From Congeria kusceri (taxonomy: Eukaryota; Mollusca; Bivalvia; Myida; Dreissenidae): DNA of 64,000 nucleotides. Positions 46,741 to 59,380 of the stretch are shown piece by piece. The number at the start of each line of letters is the position of its first letter. Position 1 is the stretch's first letter. The stretch spans positions 63,996,637 through 64,060,636 of the forward strand of contig CM051032.1 in NCBI GenBank assembly GCA_027627225.1. The letters are read 5' to 3'. The notes below the pieces were generated by a model. That model did not search any database. It saw only the letters and a program-made list of their open reading frames with translations, and was not told the origin of the DNA. The position numbers were made by a program, and so were the translations under genes.

Positions 46741-49464
46741 GAATAGTCGAAAGGTTTATGACAAAACCGGCTCCAGTCTAAACCGGCCCCAAAAAAGCAA
46801 AACCGGCCCCACATGCGATTGCATAATGACTAAACCGGCCCCAAGATACAGAAAGATAGTGTTACGTTGGTAGTTTTATTTTTTATTAGTTAGTGCGGAA
46901 GCAAGTTAAAACGGTCCAAAGCGAAAACGGCCCCAGGTTTAAAGGGCCCCAAAATGGTTAAAACGGCCACAGTTACTAAATAAATGTGGTTAAAACGGCC
47001 CCATATTATTTTAGCGATTTTAGCTGTTTCAATTTATGTGCAAACAACAAAAAAATGGTAATATTTGTTTATTTCAGTTTATTGCATAACAATTAACCTG
47101 AAGCATACCACAAGAAGAATACAAAACTGAAAATATATATCGATCACAAAAATATATATAGTCTTTTGAAGGTTAAGATGTGTACCTGAATATTAAAGTA
47201 ATTTTGAAATAAATCGATTATAATAAAAAACATTTACACATATATGCTATCCTGAAAAAAAAACTTCTGTATATTAATTTTGAAATACAGTGATCATAAT
47301 AAATAAGCATTTAAATATATTTATTTTCTGGATCATATGTGTACCTGAAACAAAAACTATGAATTACATTAATAATATGTACATTATTGTCAGTTTTATC
47401 ACTCATCATCACTGATAGATCATCATCGTTCATCTTCGCTCTACATCGATCATCATCAGTCAATGAAGCTGTTCATAATCCGTGACTTGACTATATTTAT
47501 TTATTTTGACATATTGTACATTATAAGATATAGATAAGAATTATAAATAAATAAATAAGGCATTGCTATGGAATAAGATAATAATTGGTGAATTTACATT
47601 ACCTGTTCCATGCATAAAAAAATGTTGGATAGAGTAACTTAGCGAAATCATTTTACCAAAAAATCATAAAAACGGTGTTATATTGAAACGCTGTTTTGTT
47701 GTATTTTTTCAAACAGTTGACAATAATGTTGAAAATCAAAAGACATATTTGAATTAAATTAATAAAAAGTACATGATGTATTAATGCACGTATATAAATT
47801 CGTTTTACATTAGTTTTAATACCATTAAAACGATTTAAAGATTGAAAATCAAATGTTTTGATGGATTGCCAGTATATATGAATTCGTTGTAATCCCGCTT
47901 TACAATCAATAAACGTTAAAAGTTAATAGTATCCATTTTATTGTTTGAGTTAGGGAGTTGGATAAATTTATGAACAGATGGTTTTTCATAGCAGTATTTT
48001 TTTTAAATAATGTTCTAGGGTCAGACAACCGTTTCCATATTATAATTAATTTACAGTTTGTCCATTACTCCGCACTTTCACTATTTTTGCCATTAATAAA
48101 CATATTTCTGTTTATTTGTCACCAGATTGTATAGGTCTTCAATATCTGAAGAGCTGAGGGGAGGGTTTGTAGGTGTCACCAATTATGTTATCAGTGTGCT
48201 AGACATGGGGCACTTTAAGGGTGATAGTGACACGTTTATTACACTTTTTATCGATGATTAAATGCCAAAACAAAAATAAACGGAAAATAATAATTTTAAC
48301 CAAATATATTAACAGACTGTATATATAGAACTAACATGACTAACTTAAGTATGTAACGAACAAGATACATTAAGAAATTGATTAATTTAATAATGAAATA
48401 ATTCATATATAGAATAAAAACAACATAAACAATTAACTTACAACTATTTAAATTAAATAGTCATCCTATTTTTAGAAATAAAAACAAATTCATTTCAATT
48501 GCCTTAAAATATTACTAATACTTAATACATCGCAATCATATTCATAAAGTAGTACGTACAATGATCACAGGAGACAGCCTCCTCTGCATCAGTCACTTCA
48601 CGTCCACAGTCTATACCATTGTCCGTCATGTTAAAATGTCTGCACACGCACTCACACACCCACAAAACAACAACAACAACACATACATCCAAGGAACACA
48701 CGTGTCTCAATTGCAATAAATTGATTATTTTCACTGTATTTTCCGAAACAATTATAATCGTAAACTTGGTTATTTGTGAAGCATTTATGATATTATATCA
48801 CTGCATTCAGCTATATATGCACCACGAAACAATTAAGTTATTTACTCATATCCGAAAGTAAACTACTCAATATACATTCTGAAATAGTGTGAATACATTA
48901 AAGATGTCGGATTTTTTTTAATTTTTAGTCCGACGAAGATGTTTCAATTAAAAAGAATTCTTTATTCAATATCCAATTAACAGCAATTAGCACATCTTAA
49001 AGAGCCCAGTTATTCTTTCAAATCTGACAAATTAGGAGAACCACTTTATGCTCGAATAGTTTGCCAATTTAGCGGTATTCTACTACTTTTTCTGCAGATT
49101 CAAACTGTGAAAATATTTACCAAGAATGACAACTAATGGTAATGTTTAATCACATCATTTTATTACAAATCAACAAACCTGTCTATTACAACTTCGAATC
49201 TAAAACCGATATATATGCATTATACAATTTAAAATCCCATCGTAATAACTAATTTTGATTGTTCACAATTTGATCATAAATGTGAGGACGTTTAAACGAT
49301 ATATGGGGCCGTTTTAACCAAATGTGAGGCCGTTTTAACCATATTAGAAAAATGTGTGGCCGTTTTGACCACTTTCAGGGCCGTTTTAACCATTTTAGGG
49401 GCCGTTTTAATTTGAGGCCGTTTTAACTTGGGGCCGTTTTAACTGTAATCCGTTTTTACTATTC
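46741..49464. mobile_element. 2.7-kb foldback element with TTAAAACGGCCCC arrays as ends
   Basis: The left end (46741-47030) starts GAATAGTC and carries about eight AAACCGGCCCC or TTAAAACGGCCCC motifs. The right end (49290-49464) carries the inverse GGGGCCGTTTTAACC about eight times and closes with ACTATTC. The interior is AT-rich, with a CATCATC-rich patch at 47400-47460 and a short protein-like minus segment at 48546-48645. Long inverted ends made of repeated motifs plus a captured gene piece are typical of foldback or Mutator-like elements. No transposase and no clear target duplication were seen, so the class is unsettled. Confidence 0.65.
48546..48645 (-). pseudogene. Possible PHD-type zinc-finger fragment inside the foldback element
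   Basis: Within a minus frame (48522-48734), the segment CGREVTDAEEAVSCDHC resembles the first half of PHD-type fingers: Cys pair, acidic loop with AV-C, then Cys-x2-Cys. The expected first Cys is absent (Gly-Ile-Asp-Cys instead of Cys-x2-Cys) and the His/Cys half does not follow in frame. It could be a captured exon or the remnant of a transposon-borne PHD protein. Evidence rests on about 17 residues. Confidence 0.35.
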
Positions 49465-49474
49465 TCATAGGTAA

Positions 49475-50272
49475 TTCGCGCATTAATTATCAATGACAAC
49501 ATGATTGACACACAAAATCACCACCACCTATAAAAAGTATCGGTACATGGGAAGACAATCTTAAAATTTGCAATATTATTTCTTCATTTAGAATTTTCCA
49601 TTTTATTGTAGTAATCCGATTTTTCAAAAACGGGTTAAAATTCTTTGTAAAGAAACAATGAGGAACTTGAAATCATTTACATGGACTCGACGATTTGAAA
49701 TAAAAATATCTTGTAACCTATTTCGCAAAAACTTAATAATGCGATTAAAGTTAACTGATTCTGGGTACTTGTATGCTTCTATGTTATTTATGAATTTAAT
49801 ACAATTCGCAAATAAACGGCATTGAAACATATTTACGGGTCTCACTAAAACCCGTACGAGAAAACGCGAACGATATAGATAACGTTGGAAAACGCATACA
49901 ATATAAACAAAGAAGGAAAACGCAGACGGCATTCGGAATGCGTTTATATCACCGGTGTTAAATGCACTGTAAATGTGTTTGTTATGTTTGTACACGTTCA
50001 AACTTCAATATTAATTAATTAAATAGTGATATTTTATTGAAAATTAATTTTATATGTTGTTTAATTCAAACATTGTGAGTTATGTTTTTATAAACGAATA
50101 TATCGGTGGTAAAATGATATTTACGAGTGTTGAAAGTAAAATGTTTATTAGTTATAACTATTTAAGGATTTATGTTGACATTTACGTTTTTACTAAATTT
50201 TTTTTTTACAAAAACACTGACAAAAAGTGTACAAAGCATAGGAAAACGAAGTCAGAATTATCAAAGAGGAAA
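49475..50272. other. Intergenic, nothing convincing
   Basis: A 125-codon minus frame at 49624-50001 is rich in F, I and R with no recognised domain. It was not accepted as a gene. Confidence 0.4.
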
Positions 50273-50535
50273 TTAAGGCACCGACTGTATTCGGGATGAG
50301 TGTATATTTGTAATAAGCGCATTTAAGATGTGGCCTGCCTTTGTATGTAGATCAGCTTTATGCTTAATGGGATAAATGAACAACAAGAACAAATTGTCTT
50401 GATGTGTAGATACAGTGTCCTGCGTAAGGTAGACATCATCAGCTGAGCGCCACCTGTCATAGGATGTTTCGACCCTTATGCTCAGTACCTCCTCGAGGTG
50501 GCGTGGCAGGTAGTGGTGATCGGCCACTACCCTGT

Positions 50536-50925
50536 CTACGTTGGCTTCCATGTTGCTTCTGCTCGTCGTAGCCAGAGCCAACTGGACGCTCTTTTAGCAG
50601 CTTTCCCTAGGACATGGATTTCGGCTTTCCGAGCTCTGCCTTTAATGCCAATGGCTCCAGCCATTTTCCATGCTGATTGTGATGGGAAGCCCCTACACCC
50701 AACTTCTACTGGGTAGACCCACGTCTTCCGACCTTGGTCTCTGCACATGTCGGCCAGGTCTTGGTATTTCGCATTCTTCAACTCGTGTGCTTCCTCCAGC
50801 CTGTCTTCCCATGGCACTGTTAGTTCAACCATTATTAGTAGCTTTGTTTTAAACAAATATAAAACATTACCTGATCTCTCAATCATTTGCAATCCGATCC
50901 CTGTTATAATTCCAAACGAAAGCAT
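50536..50925 (-). pseudogene. Retroelement-type ORF fragment (VELTVPWE motif)
   Basis: The minus-strand frame contains VELTVPWEDRLEEAHELKNA, then YPVEVGCRGF and ERAS-like RASSWLWLRR. I associate this run with the end of large RT-containing repeat proteins in cnidarians, molluscs and fish, but I cannot name the family. It stops shortly after WLWLRR. The adjoining minus frame 50273-50581 is in another frame and lacks motifs. No flanking element ends were seen. Confidence 0.5.
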
Positions 50926-51249
50926 ATTATGTCTGTATCAGCACAATACATTACATTTAGAACCATTTTACACAGCCAAACAAAATCCAAACACAATATC
51001 CAAACAACAAAATAACGAGCATATCAAAAGACACGATCTAGATGTCAACAATTGTGGTCTTAATCTTGCATTATTTCCGGTTCATGACACTTACCGGTCG
51101 CCTAATTGGCTTCATGTCCACTGGGTGTCGAGTCAAGACCTATATATGTAATAAAATAGACTCAAGGTTACTTAGGAGCCAAGAGTCTATTCCCAAAGTT
51201 AAACGCAAAGATAAAGATACCTCCCCCCTACCCAAAGAAAGCCATACGG

Positions 51250-51471
51250 GTGCCGATCCCAAGCCCACATGCGACATGTTCTCCACCCTCCGGGTCGCCC
51301 AGGGAGCCGGCACACTCTGCCATGAAACCTCCTATTCCTTCTTCACGCCAATGCAGAGCTCCTGCCAAACTAAAATCAGCCCGTATGGGACGGAAAACAA
51401 TGTTGAAGTCCCCTTCGGCTACAGTTAATAACATTAGACGCAGGTTAATTGAGGGCCACTATGGACAGTAG
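51250..51471 (+). pseudogene. Possible ORF1 C-terminal remnant of the LINE
   Basis: A 73-codon Ser/Pro/Arg-rich frame ends just inside the start of the endonuclease frame (51449), the usual ORF1-ORF2 arrangement of APE-type LINEs. No zinc knuckle is visible. It is assigned by position and composition only. A parallel frame (51042-51428) overlaps it. Confidence 0.35.
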
Positions 51472-52448
51472 GTTTAACATTGCCTCATTTAATATAGGTG
51501 GTATGTCTTCGGTTAAACATACTGAAGTTAAACATTTCCTAGACACAAACCCATCCATACAAGTCTTATTTTTACAAGAAACCAAGTTTAGGAGCAGTGA
51601 GTATAAAACTATTCCTGGTTTTAATATTGAGCATAACAACCACTGCAACTTGAACCATAACTCTGCAGGTGGGTTAGCCTTTTATATTAAAAATAACATC
51701 AACTATGAGGTATTGAGTGTGAATGACTCTTTAAAAGCTGATGGTAGTGTTGTTATCGAAGTGCTGGCAATTAAGGTTATCATAAATAAGAACCGACCTC
51801 TTATCCTGGTTAACATATACACAAGAGGATGTGATCTTGAGTCTTTGAATAAAATTAGCTCACAATTACGGACCATTAAAGGACCCCATGATGTCATTTA
51901 CACGGGGGACTTTAATGCACATCACCCCGCTTGGGGTTCCCCTAAATCTGATGCGGGAGGTAAAGCAGTTGGAAGAGCAAGACCTCATTCTGCTCAATGA
52001 TGGTTCGCCAACCAGGCTTGACTACACAGGAGCCATGACTCATATAGACCTCACCGTAGCCAGCCCTGAGATTTCTAGCACTTCTGCCTGGGAACCGTTA
52101 CCCGATAGCCTAGGATCTGACCACTTCCCTCAAATAGTCACTCTGTGTAACTATATTACACAGGGAACTGATACCCAGGGTTCAGGGGAAGCTAGAGTTA
52201 TATTCAATAAGGCTAACTGGGATCAGTTTAGGGACCTCTGTGCAGATCTATCCCTGGCAGACATTCACACTCAAGATCCTCTTCTATTTTGCAAAAATCT
52301 TACCAACAAACTGCTGTCCATAGCTGAATGCAGCATACCGGTCTCTTCTGGCCGGAACAAACGCAACAAATCAGTACCGTGGTGGAGCGATAAATGCGCC
52401 AAGGCAGTACAGGACAGAAAAAAAGCACTAAAAATCTTTAAAAAATAA
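51449..52448 (+). pseudogene. LINE apurinic-like endonuclease domain, frameshifted
   Basis: The endonuclease nicks target DNA to prime reverse transcription. The motifs are FLQETKF (catalytic Glu), GGLAFYIK, YTGDFNAHHPAWGS (Asp/Asn pair) and, after a frameshift near 51960 into the frame 51888-52448, TRLDYTGAMTHIDLTVA and SDHFPQIVTL (catalytic Asp-His). The frame stops at 52446-52448 in an A-rich run, followed by another shift before the RT. All catalytic motifs are still readable but in two frames. Confidence 0.9.
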
Positions 52449-52484
52449 CCCCGCGGAGCATAATCTCTTAAAAATTATAGGTCT

Positions 52485-53875
52485 CTAGAAAACACTGCGA
52501 AGCGGGTCATTTTGGAAGCTAAAAAGCAAAATTGGAAAGAATTCTGTGAATCCATTGATATTAAACACTCTACTGCAAAGAAGTTTTGGCAAAAAATTCA
52601 CAGAATTAAAGGAATTCCGTACTGTCCTGTGCCTTTACTTAAAGTTAAAGGCGAAATTGCCTGTACCCCAAGAGACAAGGCTCAATTTTTGGTTCAACAT
52701 TTCAAATCTTTATCTAGTGATTCAAACCTGCCTTCTGAAACTCTGGACCATCAAAAACTGTTTGAATCACATAATAAGGACATTTTAACTGAGCCTGGGG
52801 ATAATAACTGCCCACTAAATCAACCATTTTCTCTTTCGGAATTAAAAGCAGCCATTGGTGGCAGGAAGGACTCTGCCGCGGGACCTGACAGACTTTCTTA
52901 TCTGATGTTCAAGAACATGTCAGATCACATTTTATATTTCTGGCTTGAATTGTACAACAGGGTGTACACGACGGGTCTTATACCACCCGAGTGGAAGCAG
53001 GCTACAGTGATACCGGTACCAAAACCTGGAAAAGATAAATCAGATCCAAAATCTTATAGACCAATAAGTCTCACTTCTCACGCTGCTAAATTATTAGAAA
53101 TCATGATCAAAAATAGACTTGAGCACTTATTGGAAACAAAAAATATTTTGAACCCCTTCCAGTCTGGCTTTAGGAAAGGGCGTTCTACCCTAGACCAGCT
53201 AGCTAGGCTACAACATGACATTATTTTGGCTAAAAATCGAGGGCAGTCAGTACTTGCAATCTTTTTGGACCTTCAAGCTGCCTTCGATTTAGCTTGGAAT
53301 TTTGGCATCTTAACAAAGCTAGCTGATTACGGTATCACCGGACACTGCTTCCACTATGTAAGGGCTTTCCTGGAGGGTCGTAAGATCAAGGTCAGAGTCG
53401 ATGGTGTGAGTTCAGACGAAGCAATAACTGAAAGAGGCACCCCTCAAGGGTCTGTCATCTCTCCCCTGCTGTTCTCCATCATTGTCAATGACCTGCCTGA
53501 AACCGTTAAATCATCAGGCATGGTTATCTCCCAATTTGCCGATGACTCCGGCACCTGGTTAATGGGGTCCAAGCTGTCAACCCTGCAAAAAAAGGCCCAA
53601 GCAGGGCTGGACTCTATATGGAAATGGGCCATTGAATGGGGATTCAAAATTTCACCCACAAAAACAGTAGGAATCCTGTTTGGCAATCAAAAACAGCACT
53701 CTTTGGACTTAACTTTAGGCGGCACCAAAATCATTTTGAAAAAGTGGTGAAATTTCTAGGTATGTACCTAGATAAACGGTTAACATTTATTCACCACTTC
53801 AAATATTTGGCAGAAAGGTGCGAAAGGGACTTAAATTTAATGAGGATGTTGAGAGGCACAGGTTTTCGGGTCTGA
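52485..53875 (+). pseudogene. LINE reverse transcriptase domain, frameshifted
   Basis: The RT blocks appear in order in the frame ending 53750: SAAGPDRLSYLMF, PVPKPGKDKSDPKSYRPISL, NPFQSGFRKGRSTLDQLA, FLDLQAAFDLAW (first Asp), GTPQGSVISPLLF and SQFADDSG (catalytic Asp pair). A frameshift near 53745 moves the thumb region (KFLGMYLDKRLTF) into the frame ending 53875. A further shift follows. The finger/palm part is undamaged across 412 codons, so inactivation is moderately recent. Confidence 0.92.
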
Positions 53876-55288
53876 TAAAAATAGCCTCCTTCTCTACAAG
53901 TCCCTTATTCGTCCAAAGATAGATTATGGGGCCCAAATCTATTCATGTGCTACGCCAAACGCCCTCAAAATGGTAGATTCCATACAAAACAAGGCCCTCA
54001 GGATAGCCCTACGGGCACTGCCGTGTACACCGGGTTGTACATTAGAGGAGGAGGCCAGAGTGCTGCCCCTCAACCTGCGCCGAAAACAACAAACCCTCCA
54101 ATATTGGGCCAGGGCCCAGTCCAGACACGGCTCAAACCCCGTTAACAAGCTATTTGGGACAGGCACCTTCATTAGGGGCTGGGAGCTTAAAAAGAAGCAT
54201 GTTGCCTTCCCATTTGGGGCCAGCACCCAGACCCTGGTGGAGGAGGCCGGTCTCAAGGAGGTTGCTGTGGCAGATCTGAATCCCTCTGAAACCTCCCCCT
54301 GGCTGCTTCACTCCCCGGATGTCGACAACTATCTATCTACAACAGTAACGAAATCTGACTCTCCGCACCTCGTGAGGTCAGAAGCTCTCAATTACATTGA
54401 TATTCAGTATGCTGAGCATTTAAAAATTTATATAGACGGCTCCAAATGCCCTGATTCTGGCTTGGTAGCCAATTCATTCGTAATTCCCTCCAAAAAATTA
54501 TAAGAACATTCAGACTCAGCAACAATCTTTCTATATATTCGGCGGAACTGTTGGCCATTAGCTTTGAAATGTGCTGGATACTAGTTAACAAGCCAACTAA
54601 GACTGCTATATTCTCGGACTCTCTATCATCACTTGAGTCCATCAAAAATAGAAATAGCAGGTCTAGGCCCGATATTTTAAATGAAATTTTGGAACTGAAT
54701 CAAAAGTGCCTAGACAAATCTTTACAGGTAACTTTAGTTTGGTGCCCAGCACATGTCGACATCCCGGGGAATGATCAGGCGGACAGGGAGGCTAAGGAGG
54801 GCCTCAAAAGGGAGTCGGTCAATATAGGGGTCCCACTAGCCCCAACAGAAATATACTCCCGGGCCAAGGCCTATGTTATGCGTGAGTGGAACAAAATACC
54901 ACCCGCTAACACTTCATATAAAGCCCCTTTCCCAGTTGCCCAGAAAACCCTCAGTTGGCCGCATCAATATTCTTCCAGTATCATTATAGACAAATGCATT
55001 AGCCTACTGAGGATGGGGACCAGTCTTTTGCCTGCTAGTGCGGGGAAGTATATTCTAAAGCTGGACCCTCTCTGTCCTCAATGTGGGATCCCCTTCACAG
55101 CCGACCACCTGCTGACACAGTGCCCCCAGTTCTCTACACAGAGAGAAAAGCTTAAATCCACTCTCTCCAAATTAAACATTGATTTTACCCTTAATAATAT
55201 CTTAGATCCTACTGTCAAAAATAAATTGCCAGTGTACAAATCTCTGGCAACTTATCTTGTAGACTGCCAGATCATGGATAAAATATAA
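53876..55288 (+). pseudogene. LINE C-terminal region: RNase H and Cys/His knuckle
   Basis: The frame 53970-54503 holds the RT-RNase H linker and KIYIDGSKCPDSG (first RNase H Asp). After a shift near 54495, the frame to 55288 has AELLAISFEMCW (Glu), AIFSDSLSSLESI (Asp) and VTLVWCPAHVDIPGNDQADR (His/Asp). It closes with CPQCGIPFTADHLLTQCPQF, a CX2CX7HX4C knuckle. APE + RT + RNase H + terminal knuckle is the I/Jockey-superfamily layout (I, Nimb or similar clades). TAA at 55286-55288. Confidence 0.9.
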
Positions 55289-57926
55289 ATTCAAATAGGG
55301 GCCCGCAGCTTAATAGGAACATCTTCTATCTTAAAACTTAAATTCAATATACACTTTCCCATATCTGGGGAGAATAAGTTGATTTAATAATTTATTCATA
55401 TCATTGAATAGCTTCTAACTGTACAATGCTTAAATTATTCCTTTTTAGCAATGATTACATGTATCTACTGTTTTCCAGTGTGTTACACACTAATTCTCTT
55501 TCTAGTATCCAGTACACTGGGACAATAATAAACAATGCCCAGTAGAGCATCTAGAGGGTTAAACCCAGCCAGTGTTTATATTGTGCAATACTGGTCAATG
55601 GTCAACAGTACCGTACTCTTAGTTACAATTTAGATATATTTGCCTGTGTTACATGGTTAAAGAGGTTCTATTTCTGACTTCTTAATATTTTGTGCTCATA
55701 TATTATGCACCTCTTATTGATAATTTAAATTTATTCCTCCTGGACCTCAGGCAAATTGACTAATTTATGCCATTTTAACATAACTTAATTTGTAAATTAT
55801 TGTTTTCAGTGGAACAATAAACAATGTTCTAATAGCTGCAGGAATCCCCCTAGTCCATTTCCTTTTTCCCCCTTCCCTCCATGGTCCCACATGAGCCGTG
55901 CTGGGCCGGGCGCACAGGAAGATAGTAACACATGTCTTAATCTACATATCATGTTATTATATATGTCTCTGTTGCTAACGGAGCCCTCCCTCAACCATGG
56001 CCAATCTGATTGACCAAGGATCCCTTATTTTAAGCCATTTTTTAGTAAAGCAGTTTGCCCCAGCCCATTTACTATTGTCAAGTATTAATAAACCCCATTT
56101 TATTGCAGATTTTATATTAATTGGGGAGGACCCAGTTATCAATCTTTTAATGTGTACTATATATTGTTGTAACTCACATGGGTAGTAAGTTTCTTAATTG
56201 TTTGCCAAGTATTGATCATATTGTTAATAATGATCAATCTTTCCATAAATTCTGTGTGATACTACATAATGAGAACCTCTGCAGTTATTCTTAAATGCAG
56301 TATTCGGCATACATTTAATAAAAAACCCTTTCATAGCAGGGATTATTCACATTTTAGCTTTTAATATGTTAAACTACCTCTTTTAAGTGTCCCTATCTAT
56401 GTAAATCATGTAAACCTGTGCGCCCCCCTGGTCCCAATATCTCAAAATACCTCTCTAGCACTGCCGGCCAAAATTCCCAAAATTCCCTTCCCCCATCGGT
56501 GATACCCCATCTTTTAAAAATCACGAACGAGACAAAGTCTGCCTTACATGTGCCCCCCAGGGTGATTCCCCTTTTACCTGAATATAATTGTACAGCCCAG
56601 TTAGTTCTTTTTATTAATTATATCTTGTTTTATCTATGTTATATTTAAAGGCCCTAAAAAGTAAGCCGTTTGATAGTACCGGAAGTATGTAATATATGTT
56701 TTATCATAATTTTACTGTATATTGGATTCTCATCCTTTTATGTATGTCCTTGATCTTAAATTGTCACCCTGGGGAAGGTTACATTCCATTAAATAGCCCA
56801 ACAATCTTGTATAAATCTCAATGGACAGGGTCTCAGGTTGGAGCAATAAGTTATATTCCCTGTCTACAAGTGCTCAGCATTAGTTAAAAGCATGTCATGC
56901 AATTGTAACACTCATCATTAGAATGAATATAACAATTTAAAAAATAAATAAAATACTACATACCAACAACATACACTTGCAAATGCAAGGTACATTAGTA
57001 GTCTTATACTGCTTAACTTCCTATTAATTAAATAGTTCATTTTATACAGTATATTCAAGTAATATTACTTGACCTTTATAATGAATAAAGGTTAGAAAGC
57101 ATTTCTTAACCTATTTTTTCTATCTTAGTATGTAAAGGCATGCAAATAACACAGACATTGTAAAACAATGCTGAACCACTTAGTGATCTGGAAATAATTA
57201 ACACTGTTGTCGTTATTGTAAATACTATCCCATGTGTATTCGCACATTGGTTTTTAAATTTAATACGACATACAGTAATTATTACCCGAACTCTCCCAGA
57301 TCTCTAAGTAAACAAGACTCCAACAATCCCGTTGCAGCATTTGCTGCATAATGGGTCTAGAAAAATGGTGTTTCACATAAAATTATGTGTTCCCTCCAAT
57401 TTAATCTTATTCTAGTTGGGCTATTTCTTCAAACTTCCCCTTTCTCATGTTAGTATAGATCAAACTCAGTGTTTATCCTTTATTTTTTCCCCTGTTGCAA
57501 AGTACGCTATACCTATTTAGTGCTATTGCCCTAATATCCAACATATTTACAAAAAGACTAGTCATTTTTGCATTTACATATGGTTTTACATTTGAACTAT
57601 TTATTAGTATAAGGGAGGTAACTCCTGTTGACAAATAAAAGCTTATTGCAGAATTGCTCCCCTTTAAACTGTGTATACCCTGGTAGTTGTCTCTTTATAC
57701 AAGAACAGTGTGCTTTCATGTGTCATGTAAGCTATTGTACTAGATTTACAAGTATTCCTATTTTTAAGCATAGATTTTTATTTTTAGCACCGCACCCACA
57801 CTGCAAAGTTTTATATATGTATTGCCAAATATAAGCAAAGTATTTGTGTTAAGCAGTGTGCTCGGGCAATGGTTTTTAACCGAAGTCCCGAGGGTAAACA
57901 ACTCCAATTGATTAATTGATTGGCTT
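55289..57926 (+). other. Possible long 3' UTR of the LINE, otherwise unassigned
   Basis: AT-rich plus-strand sequence without coding frames. AACAATAAACAATG-like words recur at 55527 and 55812. It ends at about 57908-57925 with ATTGATTAATTGATTGG, which resembles the tetranucleotide tails of I-superfamily LINEs. If so, the UTR is 2.6 kb. The assignment is tentative. Confidence 0.3.
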
Positions 57927-58012
57927 CATCCCGCAGGTGTCAACAGTTATTGTAACTTCATTCACAGTATGCAATACAATCACTATGACATTTTCACACA
58001 TACTAGTAATAT

Positions 58013-58635
58013 GTAGCCATATTTCATATCGTCTGCGTTGTTCTAGTATGTTTATATCTTGGCGTGTTATTACTTTTATCATAGCGTTTTTTCCATATTA
58101 TTTTCATAGCATCTGCATTCTCCTACCGTTTTTATATCGTCTGCGTTTTCCAAATTTTTTCATATCGTATGCGTATTCCTAAAAATTTTCATTGGTTCTG
58201 TTGTTGTTTTTTCTGCTATTTCTAATCGGAAGCGTTTTTCTACTATATTTGCATCGCGTCTGCGTTTTCCTACTATTTTCATGTCGTATGCGTTTTTCTA
58301 CTGTTTATATATCGTCTGCGTCTTCCTACAGTTTTCATATATACCGTCTGCGTTTTACTATTATTTATATATCGTCTGCATTTTCCTACAAAATTTATAC
58401 CGTCAGCGTTTTCCAAGTATTCAGATATTGTCTGCATTTTCCAACTATTTCTATATCGTAAGCGTTTTTCTCATGTTTATATAGTGTCTGCGTTTTCCTA
58501 CAATTTTTATTTGCGTCTGCGTTTTCCAACTATTTCATATTGTATGCGTTTTCCTTTTTTTTTCATGTCGTATATGCGTTTTTCTACTGTGTACATATCG
58601 TCCGCGTTTCCCTACAATTTTCATTACATCTGCAA
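58013..58635. repeat. ~29-bp minisatellite, block 1
   Basis: Degenerate units of TTTCATATCGTATGCGTTTT plus CCTACTA, about 20 copies, with CGTCTGCG/CGTATGCG alternatives. The open frames across it are repeat translations. Confidence 0.85.
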
Positions 58636-59062
58636 CTCAAACTCAACTCAAATTTATTGTACATATAGGACTCCGGCCCAAAATACAACATATATACAAA
58701 AAATATGACAACCACTTTGCAATGTTTGATGTAAACAGGACATATTCGTAGTTTCGATACAATAAGCGATGAGAGCACGTACTTGTATACATCTTCACAT
58801 TATTTTAAACAACGTTACTTTTCAATTTCATTCATTAATTTAAAATGTAGAAAGCCATTAGTTTAATAGATTCAACATCATCAGTTTTCATCGAATTGAT
58901 AAACAACATTTGATCTCTCTGACCACTGTACCAATTAAACAAAAGGTTCATTCTAATTTCGTTGTAAAGCGGACATTCGAAGAAAGCATGGAACTCATTC
59001 TCAACAATACTTAAATCAAAACGTGTTAAGCAGTTAACATAGTGTTTCTTCGCATTTCGCAT
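58628..59062 (-). pseudogene. 5'-truncated LINE 3' end inserted in the minisatellite
   Basis: The minus frame 58835-59062 has ENEFHAFFECPLYNEIR, a Cys/His-type C-terminal signature of LINE ORF2 proteins. About 200 bp of 3' UTR follows. The end is AATAAATTTGAGTTGAGTTT, a short TTGAG-type tail. It separates blocks 1 and 2 of the minisatellite, so it landed inside the array. Confidence 0.6.
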
Positions 59063-59069
59063 TTTGGAA

Positions 59070-59380
59070 CACTTTTCATTGCGTGCGCGTTTGTAACTAT
59101 TTACGCAACGTATGCGTTTTTCTACTTATATATCGTCTGCGTTTTCCTACAAGTTTCATTGCTTCTGCATTATCAGGTAATTTTTTCATATCGCATACGT
59201 TTTGCTTCTGTTTTCGTTGCGCCTTCGATTGTCTTAATTTTCCTACCTAGTTCATACCGTCACCGTTTTCCTATTATTCATATATTGTCTGCATTTTCAT
59301 AGCGTCTGCATTTTCCCAGCATTTCTTTATCGTATGAGTTTTTCTACTATTTAAATATTGTCTGCGTTTCCTACAATTTT
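59070..59380. repeat. ~29-bp minisatellite, block 2
   Basis: Same units as block 1 (ACGTATGCGTTTTTCTACTT, ATCGTCTGCGTTTTCCTACA), more degenerate. Confidence 0.8.

Noticed and set aside
49624..50001. 125-codon minus-strand frame
   Set aside because: Composition follows AT-rich DNA (F, I, R, N), with no domain and no supporting context.
58192..58484. Hydrophobic plus frames over 57.9-58.7 kb
   Set aside because: Repeat translations of the 29-bp minisatellite.
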